The translations under genes and the position numbers were made by a program. Under the pieces are notes generated by a model. That model made no database searches and was not told the DNA's origin. It was given only the letters and a program-made list of their open reading frames with translations. Of a stretch of DNA of 9,219 nucleotides, positions 1 to 6,315 are shown piece after piece; within the stretch, counting starts at the first letter, position 1; every line of letters begins with the position of its first letter. The DNA comes from Acidobacteriota bacterium (GTDB lineage: Bacteria; Acidobacteriota; Terriglobia; Acidiferrales; UBA7541): assembly GCA_003224135.1 (NCBI GenBank), contig QHYO01000336.1, positions 1 to 9,219 of the forward strand, given 5' to 3'.

Positions 1-137
1 AGCGGCTTCGCCGTGGGCCCTCCGCCACGCCAGTGATTGCGCGCCTGGAAGACGACCGGCTGGTCATCGACCTTCGTACCGTCTTCGCTGAGCAGGAAGC
101 CGCACTCGCCGAAGCGCTGGCCGCGGCTCTTCGCTGA
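1..137 (+). CDS. selA: Partial SelA (L-seryl-tRNA(Sec) selenium transferase), C-terminal end only
   Basis: Reading frame 3 runs open from the left edge to TGA at 135-137 and gives the last 45 codons of a protein. The visible piece contains TPVIARLEDDRLVIDLRTV followed by an Ala/Glu/Leu-rich helix. In the SelA family, the PLP enzymes that convert seryl-tRNA(Sec) to selenocysteyl-tRNA(Sec), the C-terminal domain ends with the same pattern: PVI, R-(I/L)-EDGR, DLRTV, then a short acidic/alanine helix. The PLP-lysine domain lies outside the window, so the assignment rests on this tail alone. A SelA-like PLP enzyme of other function is a possible alternative. The gene stops 38 bp before the next + strand gene, so the two may be cotranscribed. 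No selB follows it directly. Confidence 0.75.
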   Translation, partial: RLRRGPSATPVIARLEDDRLVIDLRTVFAEQEAALAEALAAALR

Positions 138-175
138 GCAGAGGCGGCACGGTAACACGGAAAGGTTTCACCCGC

Positions 176-1186
176 TTGTTGGCCTTTACTGTAGAGCATC
201 GCGCATTGAAACAAACGAGTACGCGCTTGGCGAAGCTGCGGCCTGGCTGGGCACTGGTGCGCGTGCGCCTCGCCGGAATCTGCAATACCGATGTCGAAAT
301 TCTGCGCGGTTACCACAATTTTCGCGGAACACCAGGCCACGAATTTGTCGGCGAAGTTCAAGAGGTTCGTGGAGTATCCGCGGCCGTAAAGAATCGCTGG
401 ATAGGAAAGCGCGTCGCCGGCGAAATCAACATTGCCTGCCGTGCGTTTGGCTTCCGCCCAATCTGCCGGTTTTGCAAACGCGGGCTCACACGACACTGTG
501 AGCGCCGCAAAGTGCTCGGCATCGTGGCCCATGATGGCGCCTTCGCGGAATATCTGACGCTGCCGGTTGAAAATCTGCACGTTATTCCCGATTCGATCGG
601 CGATGAGGCGGCCGTGTTCATCGAACCGCTCGCTGCCGCGTGCGAGATCCTGGACCAGGTACCCATAAAACAATTTCGCGAAGCAGCCGTGCTCGGCGAT
701 GGAAAACTCGCGCAACTCATCGCGCGCGTGCTGCGCTCCGCACTGCCGCGCGTGGTGCTTTACGGAAAGCACCCGGAGAAACTGGCGCTTGCACGCCCTG
801 CGAAAATCGCAACGAAGCGCGTTCGCGGCGATGCCAGCGATTTAGAGCGCGTGAAAGAAAAATTTGCACTGATTGTGGAAGCGACGGGCTCCCCGACGGG
901 GCTTGCGCTGGCTCAGGAAATGACTGAGCCGCGCGGCACTCTGGTCCTGAAATCAACGTTTCACGGTGCTGCACCGATCGAAACGTGGCCAATCGTTGTG
1001 AAGGAACTGAGCCTCGTTGGGTCGCGCTGCGGGCCCTTCAACAAGGCCATTGCGCTGTTGCGCTCCCGTAAAATCGATCCGCGCCCACTGATTACCCGCA
1101 CGTTTCCGTTAGAGGAAGCTTCGACAGCGATCGCCTTCGCGCAAGAACCGGGCGTAATGAAAGTCCTAATGCGAGGAAGAAAATAG
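176..1186 (+). CDS. Zinc-dependent MDR-family alcohol dehydrogenase-like protein
   Basis: A 336-residue member of the medium-chain dehydrogenase/reductase superfamily, of usual length (about 330-350), predicted to be a cytosolic NAD(P)-dependent oxidoreductase. Visible features are the catalytic-zinc region ICNTD with Cys36, the GHEFVGEV motif with His55/Glu56, Glu150 in FIEPLAAACE as a probable further zinc ligand as in sorbitol/threonine dehydrogenases, and a Rossmann turn GDGKLAQ near 174-180. The four structural-zinc cysteines (88, 97, 100, 108) are present, but the first two are 8 residues apart instead of the usual 2. The start is TTG at 176, with GGAAAGG at 159-165 ten bases upstream and no earlier in-frame ATG/GTG/TTG after the selA stop; a second TTG follows at 179. 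It lies 38 bp behind selA. The substrate cannot be read from sequence; annotations such as threonine or sorbitol dehydrogenase would be overcalls. Confidence 0.88.
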   Translation: MLAFTVEHRALKQTSTRLAKLRPGWALVRVRLAGICNTDVEILRGYHNFRGTPGHEFVGEVQEVRGVSAAVKNRWIGKRVAGEINIACRAFGFRPICRFCKRGLTRHCERRKVLGIVAHDGAFAEYLTLPVENLHVIPDSIGDEAAVFIEPLAAACEILDQVPIKQFREAAVLGDGKLAQLIARVLRSALPRVVLYGKHPEKLALARPAKIATKRVRGDASDLERVKEKFALIVEATGSPTGLALAQEMTEPRGTLVLKSTFHGAAPIETWPIVVKELSLVGSRCGPFNKAIALLRSRKIDPRPLITRTFPLEEASTAIAFAQEPGVMKVLMRGRK

Positions 1187-1381
1187 TCAATGAGGTTTAA
1201 ATAGGGTCTACGCGTGTTGAATGACGACCACGCAATTACTCCGTGACTAAGGCCGTACGATCCAAGGCCCATCATACCTAGTCCGAACGCTGCGATAAGA
1301 GCACGCAGTTTCCAATCGGCCTTCGCAGGTTCGCGTTGATGTTTTCGGCTCAAGATAAAAATCCCCGAATTCCGGCCGGCA
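1187..1381. other. Convergent intergenic region with a doubtful small membrane ORF
   Basis: This 195-bp gap separates the convergent 3' ends of the MDR gene and larB. I see no clear terminator hairpin with a T-tract. On the - strand, 28 bases after the larB stop, a TTG at 1353-1351 is preceded by GGGG and opens a frame. Its first 45 or so residues have a basic start (SRKHQREPAK) and then one hydrophobic segment (LRALIAAFGLGMMGLG). The frame does not close in the gap: it continues to 961, 226 bp antisense inside the MDR gene, where the codons are just a shadow of that gene. It may be chance, or the remnant of a small membrane gene whose 3' end was lost. Confidence 0.3.
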
Positions 1382-2149
1382 CTACAGACGATTGATACAG
1401 GACGCGACGCGTGCGGCCCCAAACCCATTATCAATATTGACGACAGTGACGTTCGACGCGCAGGAATTCAGCATCCCCAGCAGCGCCGCGACTCCGCCGA
1501 AACTCGCTCCATAGCCCACGCTTGTCGGCACAGCAATCACCGGCACTTCCACAAGTCCGCCAACAACGCTGGGCAACGCGCCTTCCATGCCCGCGACGCA
1601 AATGATCACGCGCGCTCCTGCAAGCGCTGAGCGATTTTCGAGCAACCTATGGATTCCCGCCACGCCCACATCGTAAAGATGCTCCGCTTGATTGCCCATA
1701 ACGCGCGCAGTCAACAAAGCTTCCTCAGCGACGGGAATATCGCTGGTCCCCGCGGAAACAACAAGAATGGTGCCCTTGCCAACAATTGTTGAATCGCGCT
1801 CGATCGTGATGACGCCTGAGCGCGGATGAAATTTCACCAGACGCGATACTTTTCCGGCAGCGCGCTTCACCACGGCAAATATTTTCGCGTCCGCTCGCGT
1901 AACCATAATGTTGTGTTTGCTGTCCTTCTTCGCCAGCATCGCGCGCACGATGGACGCGACTTGATCCGGAGTCTTTCCCTTACCGAAAAGCACCTCGGCA
2001 AATCCCTGGCGCAACGTGCGGTGATGGTCCACTTTCGCAAAGTCGAGGTCTTCAAATGGAAGATGCTTCAGCCGCTCAATCGCCTCTTCCGGCGCGAGCT
2101 TCCCCGACCGCACGGATTTCAGAAGTTTCAAAAGTTCTTGAGAATTCAT
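1382..2149 (-). CDS. larB: LarB, nickel-pincer cofactor biosynthesis carboxylase
   Basis: LarB carboxylates the pyridinium ring of nicotinic acid adenine dinucleotide and hydrolyses the dinucleotide, the first step to the nickel-pincer nucleotide cofactor of lactate racemase LarA and related enzymes. The 255-residue protein matches the family length (about 245-255). The N-terminal part carries the LarB pattern [20 protein letters not shown]. The C-terminal half is PurE-like, with [13 protein letters not shown] (132-144), [10 protein letters not shown] (162-171), [14 protein letters not shown] (186-199) and NIDNGFGAA (238-246). Cys230 in LNSC sits 26 residues from the end, the same distance as the catalytic Cys221 of the 246-residue Lactiplantibacillus plantarum LarB as I recall it. 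ATG at 2149 is preferred over an in-frame TTG at 2164; GGCGG lies eight bases upstream. The gene is divergent from ubiX. No larA, larC or larE is in the window, so the cofactor's client enzyme is unknown. Confidence 0.94.
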   Translation of the reverse strand: MNSQELLKLLKSVRSGKLAPEEAIERLKHLPFEDLDFAKVDHHRTLRQGFAEVLFGKGKTPDQVASIVRAMLAKKDSKHNIMVTRADAKIFAVVKRAAGKVSRLVKFHPRSGVITIERDSTIVGKGTILVVSAGTSDIPVAEEALLTARVMGNQAEHLYDVGVAGIHRLLENRSALAGARVIICVAGMEGALPSVVGGLVEVPVIAVPTSVGYGASFGGVAALLGMLNSCASNVTVVNIDNGFGAARVASCINRL

Positions 2150-2249
2150 CGCAATTGCCGCCAAAGAAGTCTAACACCGCAGCCTCCGCGCGCCGCTGCT
2201 TGACTTGCCACAAAGCGGCTGCGAGACTGAATTTATCCGCGGCGACAAG
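2150..2249. promoter_or_regulatory. Divergent promoter region between larB and ubiX
   Basis: These 100 bp separate the larB and ubiX start codons and must hold the promoters for both. Towards ubiX, TTGACT at 2200-2205 is a good -35 match. Seventeen bases on, GAGACT at 2223-2228 is a weak -10 (3 of 6). Transcription would then start about 15 bases before the ATG at 2250, leaving a very short leader. No clear Shine-Dalgarno precedes that ATG. I see no convincing -10/-35 pair for larB. This assignment is by eye only. Confidence 0.3.
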
Positions 2250-2885
2250 ATGCAACAAAACGGCAAAAAAATCATCACTGTGGGTGTGACCGGCGCGAGC
2301 GGTGCTGTGCTCGCTCAAAAAATGCTCGGCTTGCTGGACTCCGATGCGCGTGTCGAGCGAATTCACCTTGTCGTCACCGAAACCGGACTGCGCCTCTTTG
2401 CCGAAGAACTCGCGATTCCTTCCAGCAGCGCTCATCAACTGGTCCAGCGCATTCTGGGACATCCTTCGCAGAAAATCGAGGTCATTTCCAACAAAGACGT
2501 GGGTGCTTCGATTGCTTCCGGCAGTTACGCAGTCGATGCCATGGCGGTGATTCCCTGCTCGGTAGGTACGCTCGCCAAAATCGCCGCAGGCACATGCGAC
2601 GATCTCATTGCGCGCTCAGCTGACGTCATGCTCAAAGAAGCGCGCAAATTGGTTCTCTGTGTGCGTGACACGCCATTCAGCCGCATTCACCTTGAAAACA
2701 TGCTGCGTGCGCAACAAGCGGGTGCGGTCATCATGCCCGCGATTCCGTCCTTCTATCACCATCCGAAAACGATCGATGATCTCGTGGTGCAATATGTCTG
2801 TCGCGTGTTGGCGCAAATGGAATTGCCGCAAGACGTAATGTTCCGCTGGCCCGGCTCAGCCACCGCGAAAGAAGCCAAGGCGTAA
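2250..2885 (+). CDS. ubiX: UbiX-type flavin prenyltransferase
   Basis: UbiX joins dimethylallyl (mono)phosphate to reduced FMN to make prenylated FMN, the cofactor of UbiD-family (de)carboxylases. The 211-residue product fits the family (about 190-210). Visible motifs are the phosphate/flavin loop GVTGASGAVLA (12-22), ASGSY (89-93), IPCSVGTLAKIAAG (101-114), DLIARSADVMLKEARKLVL (118-136), RIHLENML (145-152) and MPAIPSFYHHPKT (162-174). The segment usually reading R-E-x-P-L is R139-D140-T-P-F here, so the acidic residue often implicated in catalysis is Asp, not Glu. ATG at 2250 is chosen because the motif-bearing N-terminus begins right after it; an in-frame TTG at 2205 would add 15 non-conserved residues. 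It is followed two bases after its stop by ubiA and then mqnE. This suggests its prenyl-FMN serves the UbiD-like decarboxylase of menaquinone synthesis, which is not in this window. Confidence 0.93.
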   Translation: MQQNGKKIITVGVTGASGAVLAQKMLGLLDSDARVERIHLVVTETGLRLFAEELAIPSSSAHQLVQRILGHPSQKIEVISNKDVGASIASGSYAVDAMAVIPCSVGTLAKIAAGTCDDLIARSADVMLKEARKLVLCVRDTPFSRIHLENMLRAQQAGAVIMPAIPSFYHHPKTIDDLVVQYVCRVLAQMELPQDVMFRWPGSATAKEAKA

Positions 2886-2887
2886 AC

Positions 2888-3769
2888 GTGACTCCGATGA
2901 GCAACCGCATCCGCACCGTTCTCGAAATGATCAAGTTCGAGCACTCCGTGTTTGCATTGCCATTTGCACTAACGGGAGCATTGTTGGCAGCACGCTTCAC
3001 CTGGCACGGCTGGCCTTCCTGGCAACAACTGCTGTGGATTGTCACCGCCATGGTGGCGGCGCGCAGCGCAGCTATGACCATCAACCGTATCGCTGACGTT
3101 CGCTACGACAAGGAAAATCCGCGCACGGCGCAACGCGCGCTCGCGACTGGCGCGCTTTCAACAGGATTCGCTTGGATTTTCACGATTGTGGCAGTCGCTG
3201 TGTTTTTCCTGGCCGCGTGGCAGTTGAATCCTCTTGCGCTCAAACTGGCACCCCTCGCGCTCGCCATTCTGTTTTTCTACTCTTATACCAAGCGCTTCAC
3301 CAATTGGTCGCATCTCTTTCTCGGATTTGCGCTCGGCATTTCTCCTGCCGCTGCGTGGATCGCCGTCACTGGCCACCTCAATGTACGCATGTTGATCCTT
3401 TGCGCCGCGGTCACTCTGTGGGTCGGCGGTTTCGATGTGTTGTACGCGTGCCAGGACGTGGACTTCGATCGCCGCGCCGGTTTGTTTTCAGTGCCGAAGC
3501 GCTTCGGAATCGCAACCGCGCTCCTGATCGCTCGCCTGATGCACATCGGAGTCGTAGCACTGTTCGCATGGCTTGCTGCAAGTTTTTCCTTACCGTGGCC
3601 CGCATGGCTCGGCATAGCCGTCGTTGCGGCCTTGCTTGCCTACGAACACTCCCTTGTCAAAGCCGACGATTTAAGCAGGCTGGACGCTGCGTTTTTCGCG
3701 ATGAACGGTTATATTAGTATTTCGTTTTTGCTCTTCTGGGGAGCGGCAGCCGCGCTCTGGAAGGTTTGA
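2888..3769 (+). CDS. ubiA: UbiA-family polyprenyltransferase (probably MqnP-type, menaquinone pathway)
   Basis: An integral membrane prenyltransferase that attaches a polyprenyl chain to an aromatic ring. Beside ubiX and mqnE, the likely acceptor is the 1,4-dihydroxy-6-naphthoate intermediate of the futalosine pathway rather than 4-hydroxybenzoate; that is inference from context. The 293-residue product has the two UbiA Asp-rich motifs: NRIADVRYDKENPRTAQR (Asp70, Asp74) and QDVDFDRRAGLFSVPKRFG (Asp190, Asp194), which bind Mg-diphosphate. About eight to nine hydrophobic segments are visible, for example near 50-66, 93-112, 118-132, 141-160 and 168-186. GTG at 2888 is taken as start, with AAGG at 2877-2880 seven bases upstream; an ATG three codons later (2897) is the alternative. 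The gap to the ubiX stop is 2 bp, so translational coupling is likely. The gene ends at TGA 3767-3769, 50 bp before mqnE. Confidence 0.92.
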   Translation: MTPMSNRIRTVLEMIKFEHSVFALPFALTGALLAARFTWHGWPSWQQLLWIVTAMVAARSAAMTINRIADVRYDKENPRTAQRALATGALSTGFAWIFTIVAVAVFFLAAWQLNPLALKLAPLALAILFFYSYTKRFTNWSHLFLGFALGISPAAAWIAVTGHLNVRMLILCAAVTLWVGGFDVLYACQDVDFDRRAGLFSVPKRFGIATALLIARLMHIGVVALFAWLAASFSLPWPAWLGIAVVAALLAYEHSLVKADDLSRLDAAFFAMNGYISISFLLFWGAAAALWKV

Positions 3770-3819
3770 AACATTCGAAACGTTTGCCAAAAAAGCGGCC
3801 TGTCGCGGAGTGGCGCTTG

Positions 3820-5010
3820 ATGGCATCCTATTCAATGGAAAGCCGAATCCTCTTGAGCGAACTGATTCTCACTGATAAAAGGTTGCGCCCCATCGCCGAC
3901 AAAGTGCTCGCGGGCCAGCGCCTGACTTTTGAGGACGGCATCGAACTTTACCGTTCGCCGGACCTGCTCGCAGTCGGATGGCTCGCTAACTACGTTCGTG
4001 AAAAAAAACACGGGAACGTTACCTTTTTCAACGTCAATCGCCACATCAATCCCACCAACGTGTGTGTCGCGCACTGCAAGCTCTGCGCCTTTGGCCGCGA
4101 TCCGAACGCGCCGGGTGCCTATACCTACGCGCTGGAGGAAATTTACCAGCGCGCGGAACAGGGTGTTCGCGAAGGTGCAACCGAATTCCATATCGTCGGC
4201 GGCCTCCATCCCGATCTGCCATTTGATTATTTTCTTGAAATGATTCGCGGCCTGAAGCAGCGTTGCCCCGGCGTACACTTGAAAGCCTTCACCATGGTGG
4301 AGGTGCACTACTTTTCCCGCATCGCCAAAATCTCGATCGAAGAAACTCTGCGCCGCATGAAAGAAGCTGGTGTCGATTCCTGTCCCGGTGGCGGTGCGGA
4401 AATTTTCCATCCGCGCGTGCGCCGCATCATTTGCGACCACAAAGTCAGCGGACAAGTCTGGCTGAATACCGCAAAAAAGGCGCATGAAATCGGTTTGCCG
4501 TCGAACGCCACGATGCTTTATGGCCACGTGGAAACCGAAGAAGAACGCGTCGATCATCTGGTTAGGCTGCGCGAAGTGCAGGATCAGACGCACGGCTTCG
4601 TGGCGTTTATTCCACTTGCGTTCCATCCGGACAACACGCCGCTATCTCACATTCCGAAGACCACCGGCTATCTCGATCTGCGCAACATCGCCGTTTCGCG
4701 TCTGATGCTCGACAATTTCGAGCACATCAAGGCTTATTGGATCATGCTGACGCCTAGCATCGCTCAAATCGCGCTGCGCTTCGGCGCAAACGATCTCGAT
4801 GGCACAGTCGTCGAAGAAAAGATTTACCACGATGCTGGAGCGAAAACGTCCGAGTTCACGCCACGCGCCGAACTCGAACGCCTGATTCGCGCCGCGGGCC
4901 GCGTCCCGGTCGAACGCGACACGTTGTATCGCCCCGTTGACCGCTTGAAAATGCCGCCCATTGCTCCGGTAACCCCGCCCGGGCTCGTTTCGCTCACTCT
5001 GAACGTTTGA
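3820..5010 (+). CDS. mqnE: MqnE, aminofutalosine synthase (radical SAM)
   Basis: MqnE adds the 5'-deoxyadenosyl radical to 3-[(1-carboxyvinyl)oxy]benzoate to give aminodeoxyfutalosine, an early step of the futalosine route to menaquinone. The 396-residue product fits the family (about 360-400). The radical-SAM cluster motif CVAHCKLCAF has Cys82, Cys86 and Cys89. Other family patterns are NRHINPTNVC just before it, EFHIVGGLHPDLP, SCPGGGAEIF, ATMLYGHVET, FIPLAFHPDNT, KAYWIMLTPSIAQIALRFG and DLDGTVVEEKI. FIPLAFHP and the late AYWIMLTP block separate it from the related MqnC. ATG at 3820 is chosen because GGAG (3807-3810) sits nine bases upstream. A TTG at 3766 overlapping the ubiA stop would add 18 basic residues but has its purine-rich stretch too close; ATG 3835 is also possible. 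It is the last gene of the ubiX-ubiA-mqnE operon. mqnA, mqnC and mqnD are not here. Confidence 0.95.
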   Translation: MASYSMESRILLSELILTDKRLRPIADKVLAGQRLTFEDGIELYRSPDLLAVGWLANYVREKKHGNVTFFNVNRHINPTNVCVAHCKLCAFGRDPNAPGAYTYALEEIYQRAEQGVREGATEFHIVGGLHPDLPFDYFLEMIRGLKQRCPGVHLKAFTMVEVHYFSRIAKISIEETLRRMKEAGVDSCPGGGAEIFHPRVRRIICDHKVSGQVWLNTAKKAHEIGLPSNATMLYGHVETEEERVDHLVRLREVQDQTHGFVAFIPLAFHPDNTPLSHIPKTTGYLDLRNIAVSRLMLDNFEHIKAYWIMLTPSIAQIALRFGANDLDGTVVEEKIYHDAGAKTSEFTPRAELERLIRAAGRVPVERDTLYRPVDRLKMPPIAPVTPPGLVSLTLNV

Positions 5011-5018
5011 TTTGTCTC

Positions 5019-5044
5019 GGAAGCTCTACGAAACGTAGAATTCC
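5019..5044 (+). terminator. Stem-loop after mqnE, possible operon terminator
   Basis: Nine bases after the mqnE stop, GGAA (5019-5022) and TCTACG (5025-5030) can pair with CGTAGA (5034-5039) and TTCC (5041-5044). This gives a ten-pair stem with a small 2x1 internal loop and an AAA apex. No T-tract follows, so it is not a textbook intrinsic terminator. Its position fits an end for the ubiX-ubiA-mqnE transcript or a 3' stabilising hairpin. Confidence 0.4.
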
Positions 5045-5117
5045 CCGCTGCAACTCGGTCCACGGACTAAACGTCTCACTACTGCATTGAGTTCGCCCGG
5101 AGAGCACCAAGAAAATT

Positions 5118-5441
5118 ATGCGCACCATTGCTTTGCTGACAATCTCAAACATCTTCATGACCTTCGCCTGGTACGGCCACTTGAAGTACCGCAACGAAGG
5201 TCTTTGGAAAGTGATTCTTGCCAGTTGGGGTATCACGTTTTTCGAATATTGTTTCCAGGTGCCGGCAAATCGCATCGGCTCCTATGAATTCAATGCCGCG
5301 CAGCTCAAAACCATTCAGGAAGTGATTACATTGACGGTGTTCGCGGCTTTCTCGGTGACCTATCTCGGCGAAAAATTAAAGTGGAATTACGCGGCTGGAG
5401 CAGCGTGCCTCGTCCTGGGCGTATTCTTTCGTTTTTCATAA
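5118..5441 (+). CDS. DUF486 family small DMT-like membrane protein
   Basis: A 107-residue integral membrane protein with four hydrophobic segments, at about 3-20, 29-48, 63-85 and 89-106. Length and the central signature FFEYCFQVPANRIG match the DUF486 (COG3169) group of the drug/metabolite transporter superfamily, whose substrate is unknown. Four-helix members of this superfamily, such as SMR proteins, work as dimers; that this one does is inference. ATG at 5118 is supported by GGAGAG at 5099-5104, although the 13-base spacing is long. The upstream gap of 107 bp contains the stem-loop at 5019-5044, so this gene probably has its own promoter; I could not pick one out. Its 3' end faces the DUF2071 gene with only 9 bp between stop codons and no hairpin, so the two transcripts must overlap or end inside each other. 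Confidence 0.85.
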   Translation: MRTIALLTISNIFMTFAWYGHLKYRNEGLWKVILASWGITFFEYCFQVPANRIGSYEFNAAQLKTIQEVITLTVFAAFSVTYLGEKLKWNYAAGAACLVLGVFFRFS

Positions 5442-5450
5442 GTGGTGAAA

Positions 5451-6200
5451 TTAGTCGGGGACTCTCGTCGGCGCCCACGCAATCATTTCCTGCAATTTTG
5501 AATAATGAAGTACCACCGGCGGACCCGAGATCGCTATCTTCCACTTTTCGAGCATCGTGTTCGCCATGAGCGTCGCGCGTGCTTCCTGTAGCTTCCACGG
5601 CCCATGGTGAATCTCGCTGCGCAATAGTCCGCCATCCGGTTTCTGTGCGTACAGGCAGTAGCGTTCCGTCAGAAAATATTCCAGTGTTCCGCGCTCAGCC
5701 TCAAACTGCATACCTTGCGCGTTGTAACCTGCCTCGAATGTTTCCCTTCCACCGCGGCGATCGCTGCGCCGAGAGGAATACACAATTCCTCCGGGCCCGG
5801 ATTTCGAATTCATGCACGCGTGAAAATACGGCAAATGAAACCACAAACGCGCCACCTCAACCGCTACAGGGTTCGCCGCGTCCAAACTGAAAAACCATAC
5901 GCCGGGTTTTCCACTCGCAGTGACATAGGTACGCACATTCAACTCTCTAAACGCCCCTAGCCACGGCAGGGCCGGCATCCCGCGCAGCCGGACACCCGAC
6001 ATCGTGAACGGCACGATGCTGATCCACGCCTGCCCATCATAAAGGTCAAGCTCCAGCGTTTCGGGCAGCAGCTTTCGCATTACCTCCGCAGGAAGCGGCC
6101 AACTCGCGAACAACAAGTCGTGCCAATTCTGCGCCATAATCCACGGGCCGCTGGGCAGCGGCCACGGGCGGTGTGTCACGAATCGTAGCGACGGATGCAT
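5451..6200 (-). CDS. DUF2071 / YqjF family protein of unknown function
   Basis: A 249-residue soluble protein. It shows the pattern I associate with the DUF2071 (YqjF-like) family: RPWPLPSGPWIMAQNW at the N-terminus, DLLFASWPLP, an LDLYDGQAWISIVPFTM block, the RELNVRTYV strand near 85-93, PGVWFFSLDA near 99-108 and WFHLPYFHA. Length agrees with the usual 230-260. No signal peptide or membrane helix is evident. The fold is, as I recall, related to acetoacetate decarboxylase, but I see no residue that would let me assign a reaction. The start is ATG at 6200, with AGGA twelve bases upstream on the - strand, a loose ribosome site. It is divergent from osmC and convergent with the DUF486 gene, so it is probably monocistronic. 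An ATGCAT palindrome covers its start codon and is repeated just upstream. Confidence 0.85.
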   Translation of the reverse strand: MHPSLRFVTHRPWPLPSGPWIMAQNWHDLLFASWPLPAEVMRKLLPETLELDLYDGQAWISIVPFTMSGVRLRGMPALPWLGAFRELNVRTYVTASGKPGVWFFSLDAANPVAVEVARLWFHLPYFHACMNSKSGPGGIVYSSRRSDRRGGRETFEAGYNAQGMQFEAERGTLEYFLTERYCLYAQKPDGGLLRSEIHHGPWKLQEARATLMANTMLEKWKIAISGPPVVLHYSKLQEMIAWAPTRVPD

Positions 6201-6315
6201 TCTGTATGCATGTCCTGCGTTCTTGAAACTGCCCTGTTAATATACCCGGAACGCCGCATCTCGAATCGAATCGGTAGATTCAAATGGACATATCTTTTGA
6301 ATGGAGGATTTCATC
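6201..6315. promoter_or_regulatory. Divergent control region between the DUF2071 gene and osmC
   Basis: This 115-bp region must hold both promoters. On the - strand, TATATT (complement of 6239-6244) is a 5-of-6 match to a -10 box and would start the DUF2071 transcript about 30 bases before its ATG; its -35 is poor. On the + strand, TAATAT at 6238-6243 is a weaker -10 candidate for osmC, so the AT-rich core may serve both. Two ATGCAT palindromes lie at 6195-6200 and 6206-6211. A seven-base inverted repeat, ATTCAAA (6278-6284) with TTTGAAT (6296-6302), sits immediately before the osmC ribosome site. Which regulator, if any, binds is unknown. Confidence 0.35.
6303..6308 (+). promoter_or_regulatory. 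Strong ribosome binding site deciding the osmC start
   Basis: GGAGGA at 6303-6308 lies seven bases before ATG 6316. It overlaps an in-frame upstream ATG at 6301, which therefore cannot be the real start. Confidence 0.8.

Noticed and set aside
37..501. A 154-residue + strand frame near the left edge
   Set aside because: Its Arg/Ser/Pro-rich composition is typical of out-of-frame GC-rich coding DNA, and it conflicts with the selA tail and the MDR gene.
176..1186. A selenoprotein gene behind selA, read through an in-frame TGA
   Set aside because: The MDR frame is continuous to TAG and has all its cysteine ligands; no TGA-interrupted gene is visible anywhere in the window.
3766..3819. TTG start for mqnE overlapping the ubiA stop
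   Set aside because: The overlap is tempting, but the GGAAGG stretch ends one base before the TTG, too close, and the extra 18 residues look unlike the family N-terminus; ATG 3820 has GGAG at a good distance.
3832..4626. A 264-residue open frame on the - strand opposite mqnE
   Set aside because: It is fully antisense to a gene with clear radical-SAM motifs, has no recognisable domain, and follows the codon pattern of the opposite strand.
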